Shown one piece after another: positions 25,096 through 32,244 of a stretch of 32,620 nt of DNA; position 1 is the first letter of the stretch, and the number at the start of each line of letters is the position of its first letter. Origin of the DNA: DASPWV01 sp046727855 (GTDB lineage Bacteria > Acidobacteriota > Vicinamibacteria > Vicinamibacterales > UBA2999); contig JBKPDL010000039.1 in assembly GCA_046727855.1 (NCBI GenBank), forward strand, positions 1-32,620, read 5' to 3'. A model generated the notes under the pieces. The model ran no database searches. It was not told where the DNA came from and worked only from the letters and a program-made list of their open reading frames with translations. The translations under genes were made by a program, and so were the position numbers.

Positions 25096-26657
25096 GATTC
25101 CCGTCCGTCGCGGACCTAACGGTCGGCGCTACACGAACCACCAAGATATTTGTAGCGCGGACCTTCAGATCCGCGATCGTCATGCTCATCCTCGCGACAC
25201 CTGCGTCCGCGCAAATCGATCTGAGCGGCGAATGGGCGCCGCGCTTTTATGAGGATCAACCCGAACGCGTCCCCGGGCCCGATCTCGGGGATTACCTTGG
25301 CATTCCCATCAGCGACGCCGCGCGCTGGCGGGCTGACGCATGGAGCGCCTCGATCATGACGCTGCCGGAGTGGCAGTGCCGCCCGCACTCTGCCGACTAC
25401 ATCTGGCGCGGTCCGTCGCCCGTGGTGATCTCGAAGGAAGTCGATCCGGTGTCGCGCGAGATCACGAGCTTCAAGCTCGAATGGCTACGATCGGTCGAGC
25501 GGGCCATCTATCTGGATGGCCGAAAGCCGCCATCTGACAACGCCCCCCACACCTGGGCCGGGTTTTCCGTCGGCAAGTGGACCGGCGACATCCTCACGGT
25601 CACAACCACGCACCTGAAGGAAGGCTACGTTCGTCGCAATGGCTTGCCCAGAAGCGATCAGGCGACGCTCACCGAGCATTTCATCCGCAACGGCGACGTG
25701 CTGACCGTCGTGACGATCGTGACCGATCCGGTGTACCTCACTGAACCGTTCATCCGCACCACCGACTACGAGCTCGATCTCAAGCAGCAAAACCCTCCCT
25801 ATCCATGTCACGTCGTGGAGGAGATCGATCGGCCTAAGGGCACGGTGCCGCACATCGCGCCGGGCACGAATCAATCGGTGCACGAGTTCGCGACCAAGCA
25901 CAACATCCCGGCCGACGCCGCACGTGGTGGCGCGGCAACCATGTATCCCGTGCGCGTCACTGCGGCGAAAACCATGGCCGAAACGCAGACGGCGCTCCGT
26001 CCTGGTGTGCCGGTGGATCTGACGGGACAGTGGGTTTCGGTTGTCACCGAAGATTGGCGCTGGCGGATGGTGACGGCGCCGAAAGGCGATTACGCGAGCG
26101 TGCCGCTCAATGCAGAGGGCGTGAAGACCGTCAACGCGTGGGATCCGGCGAAAGACGAAGCGGCCGGGCAGCAATGCCGCGCCTATGGAGCCGGCGGGAT
26201 CATGCGCATGCCTGGTCAGATTCGTGTCGCCTGGCAGGACGATCGAACACTCAAAGTAGACACAGAAGCCGGATCGCAAACACGCGTGTTCCACTTTGGC
26301 GGAGCGGCGCTCGGTGACACGCAAGCGAGTTGGCAGGGTGTATCGAGTGCGCAGTGGCAGTATGCGGGTCGGCCCGCGCGCGGTGGTGGAGCACGTCCCG
26401 CCGGTGGATCGCTGCGCGTCACGACCACGCGCTTGTTGCCCGGCTACTTGAGAAAGAACGGGGTGCCTTACGGCGCCAACACGCGCGTCACCGAATATCT
26501 GAATCGCGTTGACGAACCCAACGGCGATTCATGGTTGATCGTGACGACTCTCGTCGAGGATCCGCAATACCTGGGGCAGCGATTTGTCACGAGCTCGCAC
26601 TTCAAGAAGGTCGCGGACGGATCGCCCTGGAATCCCGCGCCGTGTTCGGCGCGGTGA
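25092..26657 (+). CDS. Secreted two-domain fusion of the DLSGEW and DLTGYW families
   Basis: This 521-aa protein joins an N-type domain (residues about 42-290, starting AQIDLSGEW) to a C-type domain (about 305-521, starting VDLTGQWVSVVTEDWRWR), the two families encoded separately at 19570-20436 and 21554-22366. The signal peptide hydrophobic core is IVMLILATPASA (about 29-40). The ATG at 25092 overlaps the maleate isomerase stop; the first ~30 codons are translated from a REP palindrome pair, giving a long unusual n-region. ATG 25182 would leave only 10 residues before cleavage, too short for a signal peptide. Function is unknown. Placement inside the catabolic run points to binding or processing of the substrate outside the cytoplasm. 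Confidence 0.8.
   Translation: MRFPSVADLTVGATRTTKIFVARTFRSAIVMLILATPASAQIDLSGEWAPRFYEDQPERVPGPDLGDYLGIPISDAARWRADAWSASIMTLPEWQCRPHSADYIWRGPSPVVISKEVDPVSREITSFKLEWLRSVERAIYLDGRKPPSDNAPHTWAGFSVGKWTGDILTVTTTHLKEGYVRRNGLPRSDQATLTEHFIRNGDVLTVVTIVTDPVYLTEPFIRTTDYELDLKQQNPPYPCHVVEEIDRPKGTVPHIAPGTNQSVHEFATKHNIPADAARGGAATMYPVRVTAAKTMAETQTALRPGVPVDLTGQWVSVVTEDWRWRMVTAPKGDYASVPLNAEGVKTVNAWDPAKDEAAGQQCRAYGAGGIMRMPGQIRVAWQDDRTLKVDTEAGSQTRVFHFGGAALGDTQASWQGVSSAQWQYAGRPARGGGARPAGGSLRVTTTRLLPGYLRKNGVPYGANTRVTEYLNRVDEPNGDSWLIVTTLVEDPQYLGQRFVTSSHFKKVADGSPWNPAPCSAR
25109..25175. repeat. Inverted REP pair inside a coding region
   Basis: Two REP-like palindromes, CGCGGACC-TAAC-GGTCGGCG (25109-25128) and CGCGGACC...GATCCGCG (25156-25175), lie head to head. 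The outer motifs GCGCTACA and TGTAGCGC face each other across 27 bp. Each has one mismatch in its stem. They fall entirely within the first 28 codons of the fusion-protein gene. Confidence 0.8.
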
Positions 26658-26669
26658 AGCGAGGAGATC

Positions 26670-27740
26670 ATGAATGACCCAACCCCGACGTTCGTTGAAA
26701 AACCCGGATTGACCGCGGAGCGGCAGGAATTCTACGGCCGGCTCGATACGAAGAACACCGCGCCGCTGTGGGAGGTGCTCAATCGCCTCGTCACACCGGA
26801 ACCGCAGCCGACGACGGTTCCGGCGCACTGGCGCTGGTCCGACATGCGGCCGCTGCTGCTCGAGGCCGGACGCCTCATCACGGCGAGAGAAGCCGAGCGC
26901 CGCGTGCTCGTTCTTGAAAACCCGGGACTGCGAAAACATCCAGCGTTCAAGCCGCAGATTACGCAAAGCCTTTATGCCGGATTGCAATGCATCATGCCGG
27001 GCGAAGTCGCGCCGAGCCATCGCCACGTGGCCTCCGCACTGCGCTTCGTCATCGAAGGTGAAGGCGCATATACCGCGGTGGAAGGCGAGCGCACGACGAT
27101 GCGGCCGGGCGATTTCATTCTGACGCCGTCGTGGACGTTTCACGATCACGGCAATCCCGCCGGCAATCCAGTGATCTGGCTCGACGGCCTCGACGTTCCC
27201 ATCGTCAACTCGTTCGACACGAGCTTTGCCGAGCATCATCCGATGGAGACGCAGCCAGTGAGTCGCGAGGAAGGCGATGCCCTTGCCCGCTATGGCGCCA
27301 ACCTCCTGCCGCTCGAGTACAAACCGGCGAGACTGTCGGCGCCGGTCTTTACCTATCCGTACGAGCGAAGCCGCGAGACGCTTGCACGGCTGCAGCGGAC
27401 GAGCGACCTCGATGCGTGCCACGGCATCAAGGTGCAGTACGTGAATCCAGCGACGGGCGGTTATCCGATGCCGACGATTGGCGCCTTTCTGCAGGTGCTG
27501 CCCAAGGGATTCGAAAGTGCGTCGTACCGCTCGACCGACGCGACGATCTTCTGCGTGGTCGAAGGACGCGGCCGATCGCGGATTGCGGATGCGACGTTTT
27601 CGTGGGAGCCGCACGACGTCTTTGTCGTGCCGTCGTGGGCGCCAGTGTCGCATTCCGCGCACGACGAGTGTGTGCTCTTCAGCTTTTCCGATCGGCCGGC
27701 GCAAAAGGCGCTTGGCCTTTGGCGCGAACAACGGGGCTGA
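26670..27740 (+). CDS. Gentisate 1,2-dioxygenase-like bicupin ring-cleaving enzyme
   Basis: This 356-aa bicupin is predicted to open the ring of gentisate between C1 and C2 using Fe(II) and O2, giving maleylpyruvate. The N-terminal cupin carries the iron ligands H117 and H119 (APSHRHVASALRFVIEG) and H158 (SWTFHDHGN), in the spacing of the gentisate/salicylate dioxygenase family, and GEGAYTAVEGERTTMRPGDFI is typical. A second cupin lies at about 255-345. Salicylate or 1-hydroxy-2-naphthoate dioxygenase activity cannot be excluded from sequence, but the neighbouring maleate isomerase fits gentisate best. It starts 12 bp after the fusion gene and ends 2 bp before the esterase gene. Confidence 0.9.
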   Translation: MNDPTPTFVEKPGLTAERQEFYGRLDTKNTAPLWEVLNRLVTPEPQPTTVPAHWRWSDMRPLLLEAGRLITAREAERRVLVLENPGLRKHPAFKPQITQSLYAGLQCIMPGEVAPSHRHVASALRFVIEGEGAYTAVEGERTTMRPGDFILTPSWTFHDHGNPAGNPVIWLDGLDVPIVNSFDTSFAEHHPMETQPVSREEGDALARYGANLLPLEYKPARLSAPVFTYPYERSRETLARLQRTSDLDACHGIKVQYVNPATGGYPMPTIGAFLQVLPKGFESASYRSTDATIFCVVEGRGRSRIADATFSWEPHDVFVVPSWAPVSHSAHDECVLFSFSDRPAQKALGLWREQRG

Positions 27741-27742
27741 GC

Positions 27743-29377
27743 ATGATCAATCGACGAGTATTCCTGGAATCCAGTGCGGCCGCCGCCGCGGGGTTGATGT
27801 TTCACGGTCGGTTGGCACGCGCGTTCGCGCAGGCTACGCAAGCAACCCCTGGTGCGACGGTGGAGACGACGGCAGGCAAGATCCGCGGCCTCGTGCTCGA
27901 TCCAAAAGTGCATGCGTTCAAAGGCGTGCCCTACGGCGCGTCAACGGCCGGCCGACGTTTTCTTCCGCCGCTGAAGCCGGCGCCGTGGACGCGAGTACGT
28001 GATGCGTTCGAGATCGGCCGCCGTTCACCGCTCGTCGATTCCGTGATCGTGCCCGAGTTCGCTCCGCTCAATCGCAAAGAGACGATGGGCGAAGACTGCC
28101 TCGTGCTCAACGTATGGACGCCGAATGTGGATAAACAGAAGCGTCCAGTGATGGTATGGCTGCATGGCGGCGGCTACAACGCCGGATCGGCCGGCTGGAT
28201 CTGCTACGACGGCGGCGAGCTGGCGCGTAAACACGACGTGGTGGTCGTGGGCGTCAACCATCGCCTGAATGCGTTTGGCTTCATGTATCTCGCGGAGCTC
28301 GGTGGAGAGAAGTACGCCGAGGCGAGCAATCAGGGGCTGCGCGACATCATTCTGTCGCTCGAGTGGATTCGCGACAACGCGGCCGCCTTCGGCGGTGATC
28401 CGAGCAACGTCACGATCTTCGGCCAGTCCGGCGGCGCCGGCAAGGTAAGCACGCTGCTCGGCATGCCTGCAGCGCAAGGGCTTTTTCATCGTGCGATCGT
28501 GCAGAGCGGATCATCGATCAGCAGTCAGCCGCGCGCAGCTGCGACCAAAGCTGCGGAAGCGTTCATGCTGCGCGTTGGTCTCACGCCGAATCAGGTCGAC
28601 GAGATGGCACAGTTGCCCATGGAGCAGTTGGTCGCGGCGCTGCAGGCGCGAACGGGAGGGCGCGGGCCCGGAGGCGGCGGCTTCCAGGCAGGACCCGCTG
28701 TCGACGGCAAATCGCTACCGGCAAACTGCTTCGATCCGGCAGCAACGCCGATCTCCGCCAACGTTCCGATGATGATCGGTTCAACTGAAACAGAAGTGAC
28801 GTGGAACGTCAACACCAGCTACGACGCCCCCGACGAAGCGGGATTGCGCGCGCGGGTTGCGAAGACGCTCGGCATCGATGAAAGCGCCGCGGACCATGTG
28901 ATCATGGTGTATCGCAAGGGACGGCCCAAGGCCAGTAACCTCGATCTCGCGCTGATCATCGAAACCGACAGTTCGAACTTCCGGACCGGAACCGATCTGC
29001 AGGCGGAGCGGAAAGCGGCGCTCGGGAAGGCGCCGGTTTACATGTATCGCTTCCAGTGGTACACGCCGGTGACGGACGGACGGCTGCGCGCGATGCACTG
29101 TCTCGACATTCCGTTCGTTTTCGACAACGTGGAAGCGTGCAAAACGATCACCGGGACGGGGCCGGATCGGCAAGCGCTGGCGGATAAGATGAGCGCGGCG
29201 TGGGTTGCGTTTGCGCGCGCCGGCAATCCGAATCACAAGGGAATTCCGAAGTGGGAGCCGTTTACCGCGGGCGCGCGGAACACCATGATCTTCAACACCG
29301 AGTGCCGCGCCGTTGTCGATCCCTATCGGGACGAGCGGTTACTCACAACGGCTCGTCGGATGCGCGAATCCTTGTAA
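27743..29377 (+). CDS. Exported type-B carboxylesterase (Tat-type signal)
   Basis: This 544-aa alpha/beta-hydrolase of the carboxylesterase/lipase type B family has the nucleophile S229 in FGQSGGAG, the oxyanion-hole HGGGYNAGS (141-149), EDCLVLNVWTP (117-127), a probable acidic residue around E349-E351 (IGSTETE), and catalytic H452 (AMHCLDIPFVFDN). The N-terminus MINRRVFLESSAAAAAGLMF has a twin-arginine-like RRVFL motif, so export folded via Tat is likely. The frame is open far upstream inside the dioxygenase gene, but ATG 27743, 2 bp after its stop, is the obvious start. It may release an aromatic acid from an ester for the pathway. Confidence 0.9.
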   Translation: MINRRVFLESSAAAAAGLMFHGRLARAFAQATQATPGATVETTAGKIRGLVLDPKVHAFKGVPYGASTAGRRFLPPLKPAPWTRVRDAFEIGRRSPLVDSVIVPEFAPLNRKETMGEDCLVLNVWTPNVDKQKRPVMVWLHGGGYNAGSAGWICYDGGELARKHDVVVVGVNHRLNAFGFMYLAELGGEKYAEASNQGLRDIILSLEWIRDNAAAFGGDPSNVTIFGQSGGAGKVSTLLGMPAAQGLFHRAIVQSGSSISSQPRAAATKAAEAFMLRVGLTPNQVDEMAQLPMEQLVAALQARTGGRGPGGGGFQAGPAVDGKSLPANCFDPAATPISANVPMMIGSTETEVTWNVNTSYDAPDEAGLRARVAKTLGIDESAADHVIMVYRKGRPKASNLDLALIIETDSSNFRTGTDLQAERKAALGKAPVYMYRFQWYTPVTDGRLRAMHCLDIPFVFDNVEACKTITGTGPDRQALADKMSAAWVAFARAGNPNHKGIPKWEPFTAGARNTMIFNTECRAVVDPYRDERLLTTARRMRESL

Positions 29378-29391
29378 GCTACGGCGTAGAC

Positions 29392-29413
29392 GGGCGCGGC
29401 CCCGCCCGCGCCC
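29392..29413. terminator. GC-rich hairpin after the esterase gene
   Basis: GGGCGCG (29392-29398) and CGCGCCC (29407-29413) form a 7-bp perfect stem with an 8-base loop in the 104-bp gap before the GntR gene. There is no U-tract. It may attenuate read-through into the regulator gene. Confidence 0.4.
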
Positions 29414-29481
29414 CGACTCATCGTGTGTGGCGCGGCTGCAGCCGTGCGGAGCGCGGTTCATCGCGCCGGGGGGGCGACCGA

Positions 29482-30216
29482 ATGAGGGACTCTGGAGAAG
29501 CCGCGAGTCTCGCGGCAGAAGCGTACAGTGTCGTTCGGCGGCGAATACTCCGAGGTGAACTGGTGATGGGCCAGGTCATTTCGCGCCGCAAGCTCGCCGC
29601 CGAACTCGGGATGAGCTTTCTCCCCGTGTCCGAAGCGCTGCTTCGGCTCGAGTTCGAGGGTCTTCTCGAAAGCCGTCCGCGCGCCGGCACGCGCATCCGC
29701 ATCCCCTCGCGTGAGGACGTCAAAGGGCATTACGTGGTGCGCGAAGCGCTCGAGACGCAGGCCGCGACGCTCTTCGCCGAGCGCGCGACGGCGGACGAGC
29801 GCACGGAGATCAAGAAGCTGGCCGCGCGCGTCGACGCCGGCTCGATCCATGCCGATCCGACAATGTATCCGCGGCTGCATCACAAGCTGCATCAGCGCAT
29901 CGCCGAGTGCACGCGCTGTCCGGCCCTGATGGCGGCGATTGAAAAGACCAACGCGCTGGCCTCGATCTGGTTCTGCGCGCATCGCGAACCCGACGTGGAC
30001 AATCCTTCACACCGCCATCAGGACCTCGCCCGGATTCTGTGCGACGGCGACGCAGAGAAAGCGGCCGAGGCGATGCGCGATCACCTGAAGATCAGTCTCG
30101 AACACACGATGGAGCGTCTGAAGCCGTACTTCCGCCTGCGAAAGGCGAGCGGACAAACATTCGTACGGAGCGAGAAGCGCCGGCGCCAGCAGTTTGGAGC
30201 GCGACTGAGCGCGTAA
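29482..30216 (+). CDS. GntR-family regulator, FadR/FCD subfamily
   Basis: This 244-aa protein has an N-terminal winged helix (residues about 8-75: AYSVVRRRILRGELVMGQVISRRKLAAELGMSFLPVSEALLRLEFEGLLESRPRAGTRI in overlapping pieces) and an all-helical FCD effector domain (about 80-205) with likely metal-binding histidines (RLHHKLHQRI, HRHQDLARIL, MRDHLK). FCD regulators sense carboxylic acids, so it probably controls the upstream catabolic run in response to an aromatic acid or intermediate. The frame is open upstream, but ATG 29482 starts the conserved domain. The C-terminus is basic (RSEKRRRQQ). Confidence 0.9.
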   Translation: MRDSGEAASLAAEAYSVVRRRILRGELVMGQVISRRKLAAELGMSFLPVSEALLRLEFEGLLESRPRAGTRIRIPSREDVKGHYVVREALETQAATLFAERATADERTEIKKLAARVDAGSIHADPTMYPRLHHKLHQRIAECTRCPALMAAIEKTNALASIWFCAHREPDVDNPSHRHQDLARILCDGDAEKAAEAMRDHLKISLEHTMERLKPYFRLRKASGQTFVRSEKRRRQQFGARLSA

Positions 30217-30224
30217 CATCTGAC

Positions 30225-30357
30225 GATGTGGCGATGTGGTGATGTCGTGATGTGATGTGTAGATCGTAACATCACATCACGACATCGATAGATCACATCG
30301 CCACATCGACAGACACATCGCGACCTCGCCACATCGATACATGACATCGCCACATCG
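30225..30357. repeat. GATGTGG/CCACATC inverted-repeat array with a long hairpin
   Basis: Degenerate GATGTGG/GATGTCGT units on one side face ACATCGCC/CACATCG units on the other. The core is a perfect 18-bp inverted repeat (30241-30258 and 30269-30286) with a 10-base loop. It extends outward with a second perfect 14-bp pairing (30225-30238 with 30294-30307). More CACATCG units follow to 30357. It lies between the convergent GntR and cytochrome genes and could end transcription from both sides. Confidence 0.88.
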
Positions 30358-30367
30358 CGGATATGGG

Positions 30368-30820
30368 CTACTGTCCCTCCTGCAACAGATACTTCCGATG
30401 GCAGTTCGTGCACGCCTGGTAGATCTGATCGCCGGCCTGCAGCACTTCGTCGACGTTCTTATTGAGCGCCGCTCGTTCGGCCGCGCGTGCCGCAGTATTC
30501 AGGTCGTGCGCGTAGCGCCGCCAGTCGCCCCAGTCCTTCGCGCGCCCCGGCATCAGCAGCAGGTTTGACACTTCCGCCAGGGTGATGGCGCCGTGCTCGA
30601 CGACTTCCCAGTCGGCATCGGTCTTTGGCAGGTTCACCGGCTCACCGTTGATCCACACCGCCGCATCGAACACCGCGTTCGAAGCGGGCGTGACCGTCGC
30701 TTCCATCAATTGTTCGAGACTCGCCGTCTGCCGGTACTGAGACCATTCGGCGAACAGCACGGCCGCGCCGCCAAGGACAAAGGCCGCGACGATGGCGAGC
30801 GGCCACACAAACTTTGGCAT
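30368..30820 (-). CDS. Cytochrome c556/c'-like monohaem protein
   Basis: This 150-aa protein has an N-terminal membrane anchor or signal segment (residues about 5-24), a four-helix-bundle-like body rich in Ala/Glu, and a single haem-binding motif CTNCH at 137-141, near the C-terminus, as in cytochromes c' and c556. RAKDWGDWRRYAHDLN and AGDQIYQACTNCHRKYL match the usual pattern. It faces the periplasm and may buffer electrons or bind small gases; the partner is unknown. It is a single gene, convergent with the GntR gene and divergent from the peptidase remnant. Confidence 0.88.
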   Translation of the reverse strand: MPKFVWPLAIVAAFVLGGAAVLFAEWSQYRQTASLEQLMEATVTPASNAVFDAAVWINGEPVNLPKTDADWEVVEHGAITLAEVSNLLLMPGRAKDWGDWRRYAHDLNTAARAAERAALNKNVDEVLQAGDQIYQACTNCHRKYLLQEGQ

Positions 30821-30871
30821 TTCTCTAGCTTAGTGCGGCGGACGAGATCAGACGGCTTGCTCATGTCTCGG

Positions 30872-30907
30872 TTACCGAGTGGAGATTACGCTGATTCCAC
30901 TCGGTAA
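30872..30907. promoter_or_regulatory. Perfect 12-bp dyad in divergent promoter region
   Basis: TTACCGAGTGGA (30872-30883) and TCCACTCGGTAA (30896-30907) are perfect inverted repeats with a 12-base centre, between the divergent cytochrome (start 30820) and peptidase-remnant (start 30986) genes. No U-tract follows. It is a good candidate operator for both genes, or an RNA hairpin. A -10-like TAAAAT (30973-30978) only 7 bp before ATG 30986 suggests a nearly leaderless transcript. Confidence 0.5.
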
Positions 30908-30985
30908 TCAAAGGGAGGCCACGGAAATGGGGAAGCAGCCGCGTGATGTCTACGCGTGTGTTCCAAGCCGTGTAAAATCCGCGCG

Positions 30986-31498
30986 ATGAACCATCCGGCT
31001 CGTGCGTTGCTTGTCGTGTTCCTGCTGACGCTCCCCGTCGCCGCGCAGGAACGCGTGGACGAGGCGATGATCGCCAAGATTCGCGCCGAGGGCCTCGAGC
31101 GTTCACACGCCCTCGAGACGTTCACGCACCTCACAACAGTAATCGGTCCCCGCCTCACCAATTCGCCGGCACATCGTCGCTCTATCGAGTGGACGCAACA
31201 GCAGCTTCGCTCGTACGGTCTCGCCAACGTGCACACCGAGCCTTGGGAATTCGGGCGTGGATGGCAGCTGGAGCGGTTCTCGATCGAAATGCTGGAGCCG
31301 CGCTATTTGCCGTTCAAAGCCGTCGGCCTTCCAGGATTTCAGGCCGTGCAGGATTACCGCAATTACGACGTGCGAACGCACCACACAAACATGGATACTG
31401 ACGAGCGCGTGCCGAAGGATGCGCTCGAACAGGCTGCCGTGGTGATGGCGTCGGTGCTGTATCACGCGGCGAATCGCGACGCGAAGGTGCCACGGTGA
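30986..31498 (+). pseudogene. M28-family peptidase remnant with large in-frame internal deletion
   Basis: The 170-aa product has a signal peptide (residues 1-20) and the N-terminal region of exported M28 peptidases (SHALETFTHLTTVIGPRLTNSP, WTQQQLRSYGLANVHTEPWEFGRGWQLER, up to about residue 110). At about residues 110-114 it jumps to the C-terminal end of the same family (GLPGFQAVQDYRNYDVRTHHTNMDTDER...AVVMASVLYHAANRD). Only the last metal-ligand histidine region (THHTNMD, 132-138) remains; the first His, the bridging Asp, the catalytic Glu-Glu pair and the second Asp are gone. Full proteins are around 450-550 aa. It cannot be an active peptidase as it stands; a real deletion or an assembly collapse near 31310-31325 would explain it. 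Confidence 0.8.
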
Positions 31499-31971
31499 AC
31501 GTGAAAGTTCAAAACTCAAAGTTCAAGGTTCAAAGTTGCACGCCCGCGGCGGTCGCCTGCATGCTGTTGCTCTCGTCAGGTCCGGCCGCGGTGCAAAACG
31601 CAAAGACATACAAGGCAAGACTGTCGCCCGTGCCCATCGACGTTGCCATGCAGTCCGCAATCGCGGGCAAGGGCTCAGTGACAGCGACGCTCAGTGGCAA
31701 CACATTGACGATTACTGGAACGTTCGAGGGACTGCGCTCGCCGGCGACAGTGGCGCGCCTTCATCGCGGGTATCGCGGCGTGCGGGGGCCGTCGTTTGCC
31801 GATCTCAAGGTGTCCAACGCGACATCGGGCACTATCGACGGAACCGTGGAGCTGACGGCATCACAGGTAGGCGAGCTCTCAAAGAGCCTCTTCTACGTGC
31901 AACTGCACAGCGAGAAGGCGCCTGACGGTAATCTCTGGGGCTGGCTGCTCCCGGCTGACGCAAAGCGCTGA
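31495..31971 (+). CDS. CHRD-domain secreted protein
   Basis: This protein of about 158 aa has a CHRD domain (residues about 38-155: YKARLSPVP, GSVTATLSGNTLTITGTFEGLRSPATVARLHRG, then LSKSLFYVQLHSEKAPDGNLWGWLLP). In other proteins this beta domain is extracellular. The hydrophobic signal core is PAAVACMLLLSSGPAAV. The GTG at 31495 overlaps the preceding stop. The first dozen codons (NVKVQNSKFKVQS) are translated from a GTTCAAA-type low-complexity repeat, so the true start is uncertain. Downstream sits a c-type cytochrome gene. Function is unknown. Confidence 0.7.
   Translation: MNVKVQNSKFKVQSCTPAAVACMLLLSSGPAAVQNAKTYKARLSPVPIDVAMQSAIAGKGSVTATLSGNTLTITGTFEGLRSPATVARLHRGYRGVRGPSFADLKVSNATSGTIDGTVELTASQVGELSKSLFYVQLHSEKAPDGNLWGWLLPADAKR
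31505..31537 (+). repeat. GTTCAAA-type low-complexity repeat
   Basis: Four to five degenerate units of GTTCAAAG/ACTCAAAG lie at the very start of the CHRD gene and encode its odd N-terminal KVQNSKFKVQS segment. Confidence 0.65.
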
Positions 31972-32094
31972 CGAGAACAGGAACTACGAAGAAAAGAACG
32001 CAGAACGCAGGAATCAAGAGGTCGGAATGCAGAACGGGGAGCGGACAATGGAGTACCACGCGCAAAACACTCGAAAGTCTTTGTTCTTGGTTCT
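31972..32094. repeat. AGAAC-rich low-complexity intergenic region
   Basis: About 120 bp of purine-rich, degenerate GAACAGGAAC/AGAACGCAG units, ending in GTTCTTGGTTCTTAG next to the 148-bp element. GTTCTTNGTTCTTAG also follows the other end of that element (32245-32258), so similar short repeats flank it on both sides. No ORF or promoter was recognised. Confidence 0.6.
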
Positions 32095-32244
32095 TAGACC
32101 GTTATGCGGCCACAGACGTGAATTTTGTACGCGTTGTGGACCCCGCATAACGGTCTACGGCGCGCGGAGCGCGCCAAGCCAACAACAAGAACTAGCCAAG
32201 GGCCGCGGAGTTGGCCGGATATCAAGGGCAGGGCCCTTGGCTAG
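32095..32244 (-). repeat. 148-bp structured repeat element, copy B (inverted)
   Basis: This is the reverse complement of copy A at 10334-10481, 150 bp with about 95% identity. Both long hairpins are kept (TAGACCGTTATGCG at 32095-32108 with CGCATAACGGTCTA at 32144-32157; and the CTAGCCAAGGGCC / GGCCCTTGGCTAG pair ending at 32244). In the inner stem CCACA/TGTGG of copy B corresponds to CTACA/CGTGG in copy A, where one G-C pair is replaced by G-U but one pair is lost. It runs into the 5' end of the following cytochrome gene. Confidence 0.85.

Noticed and set aside
26529..27731. 400-codon minus-strand ORF opposite the dioxygenase
   Set aside because: Shadow frame of the gentisate dioxygenase-like gene; no motif and biased composition.
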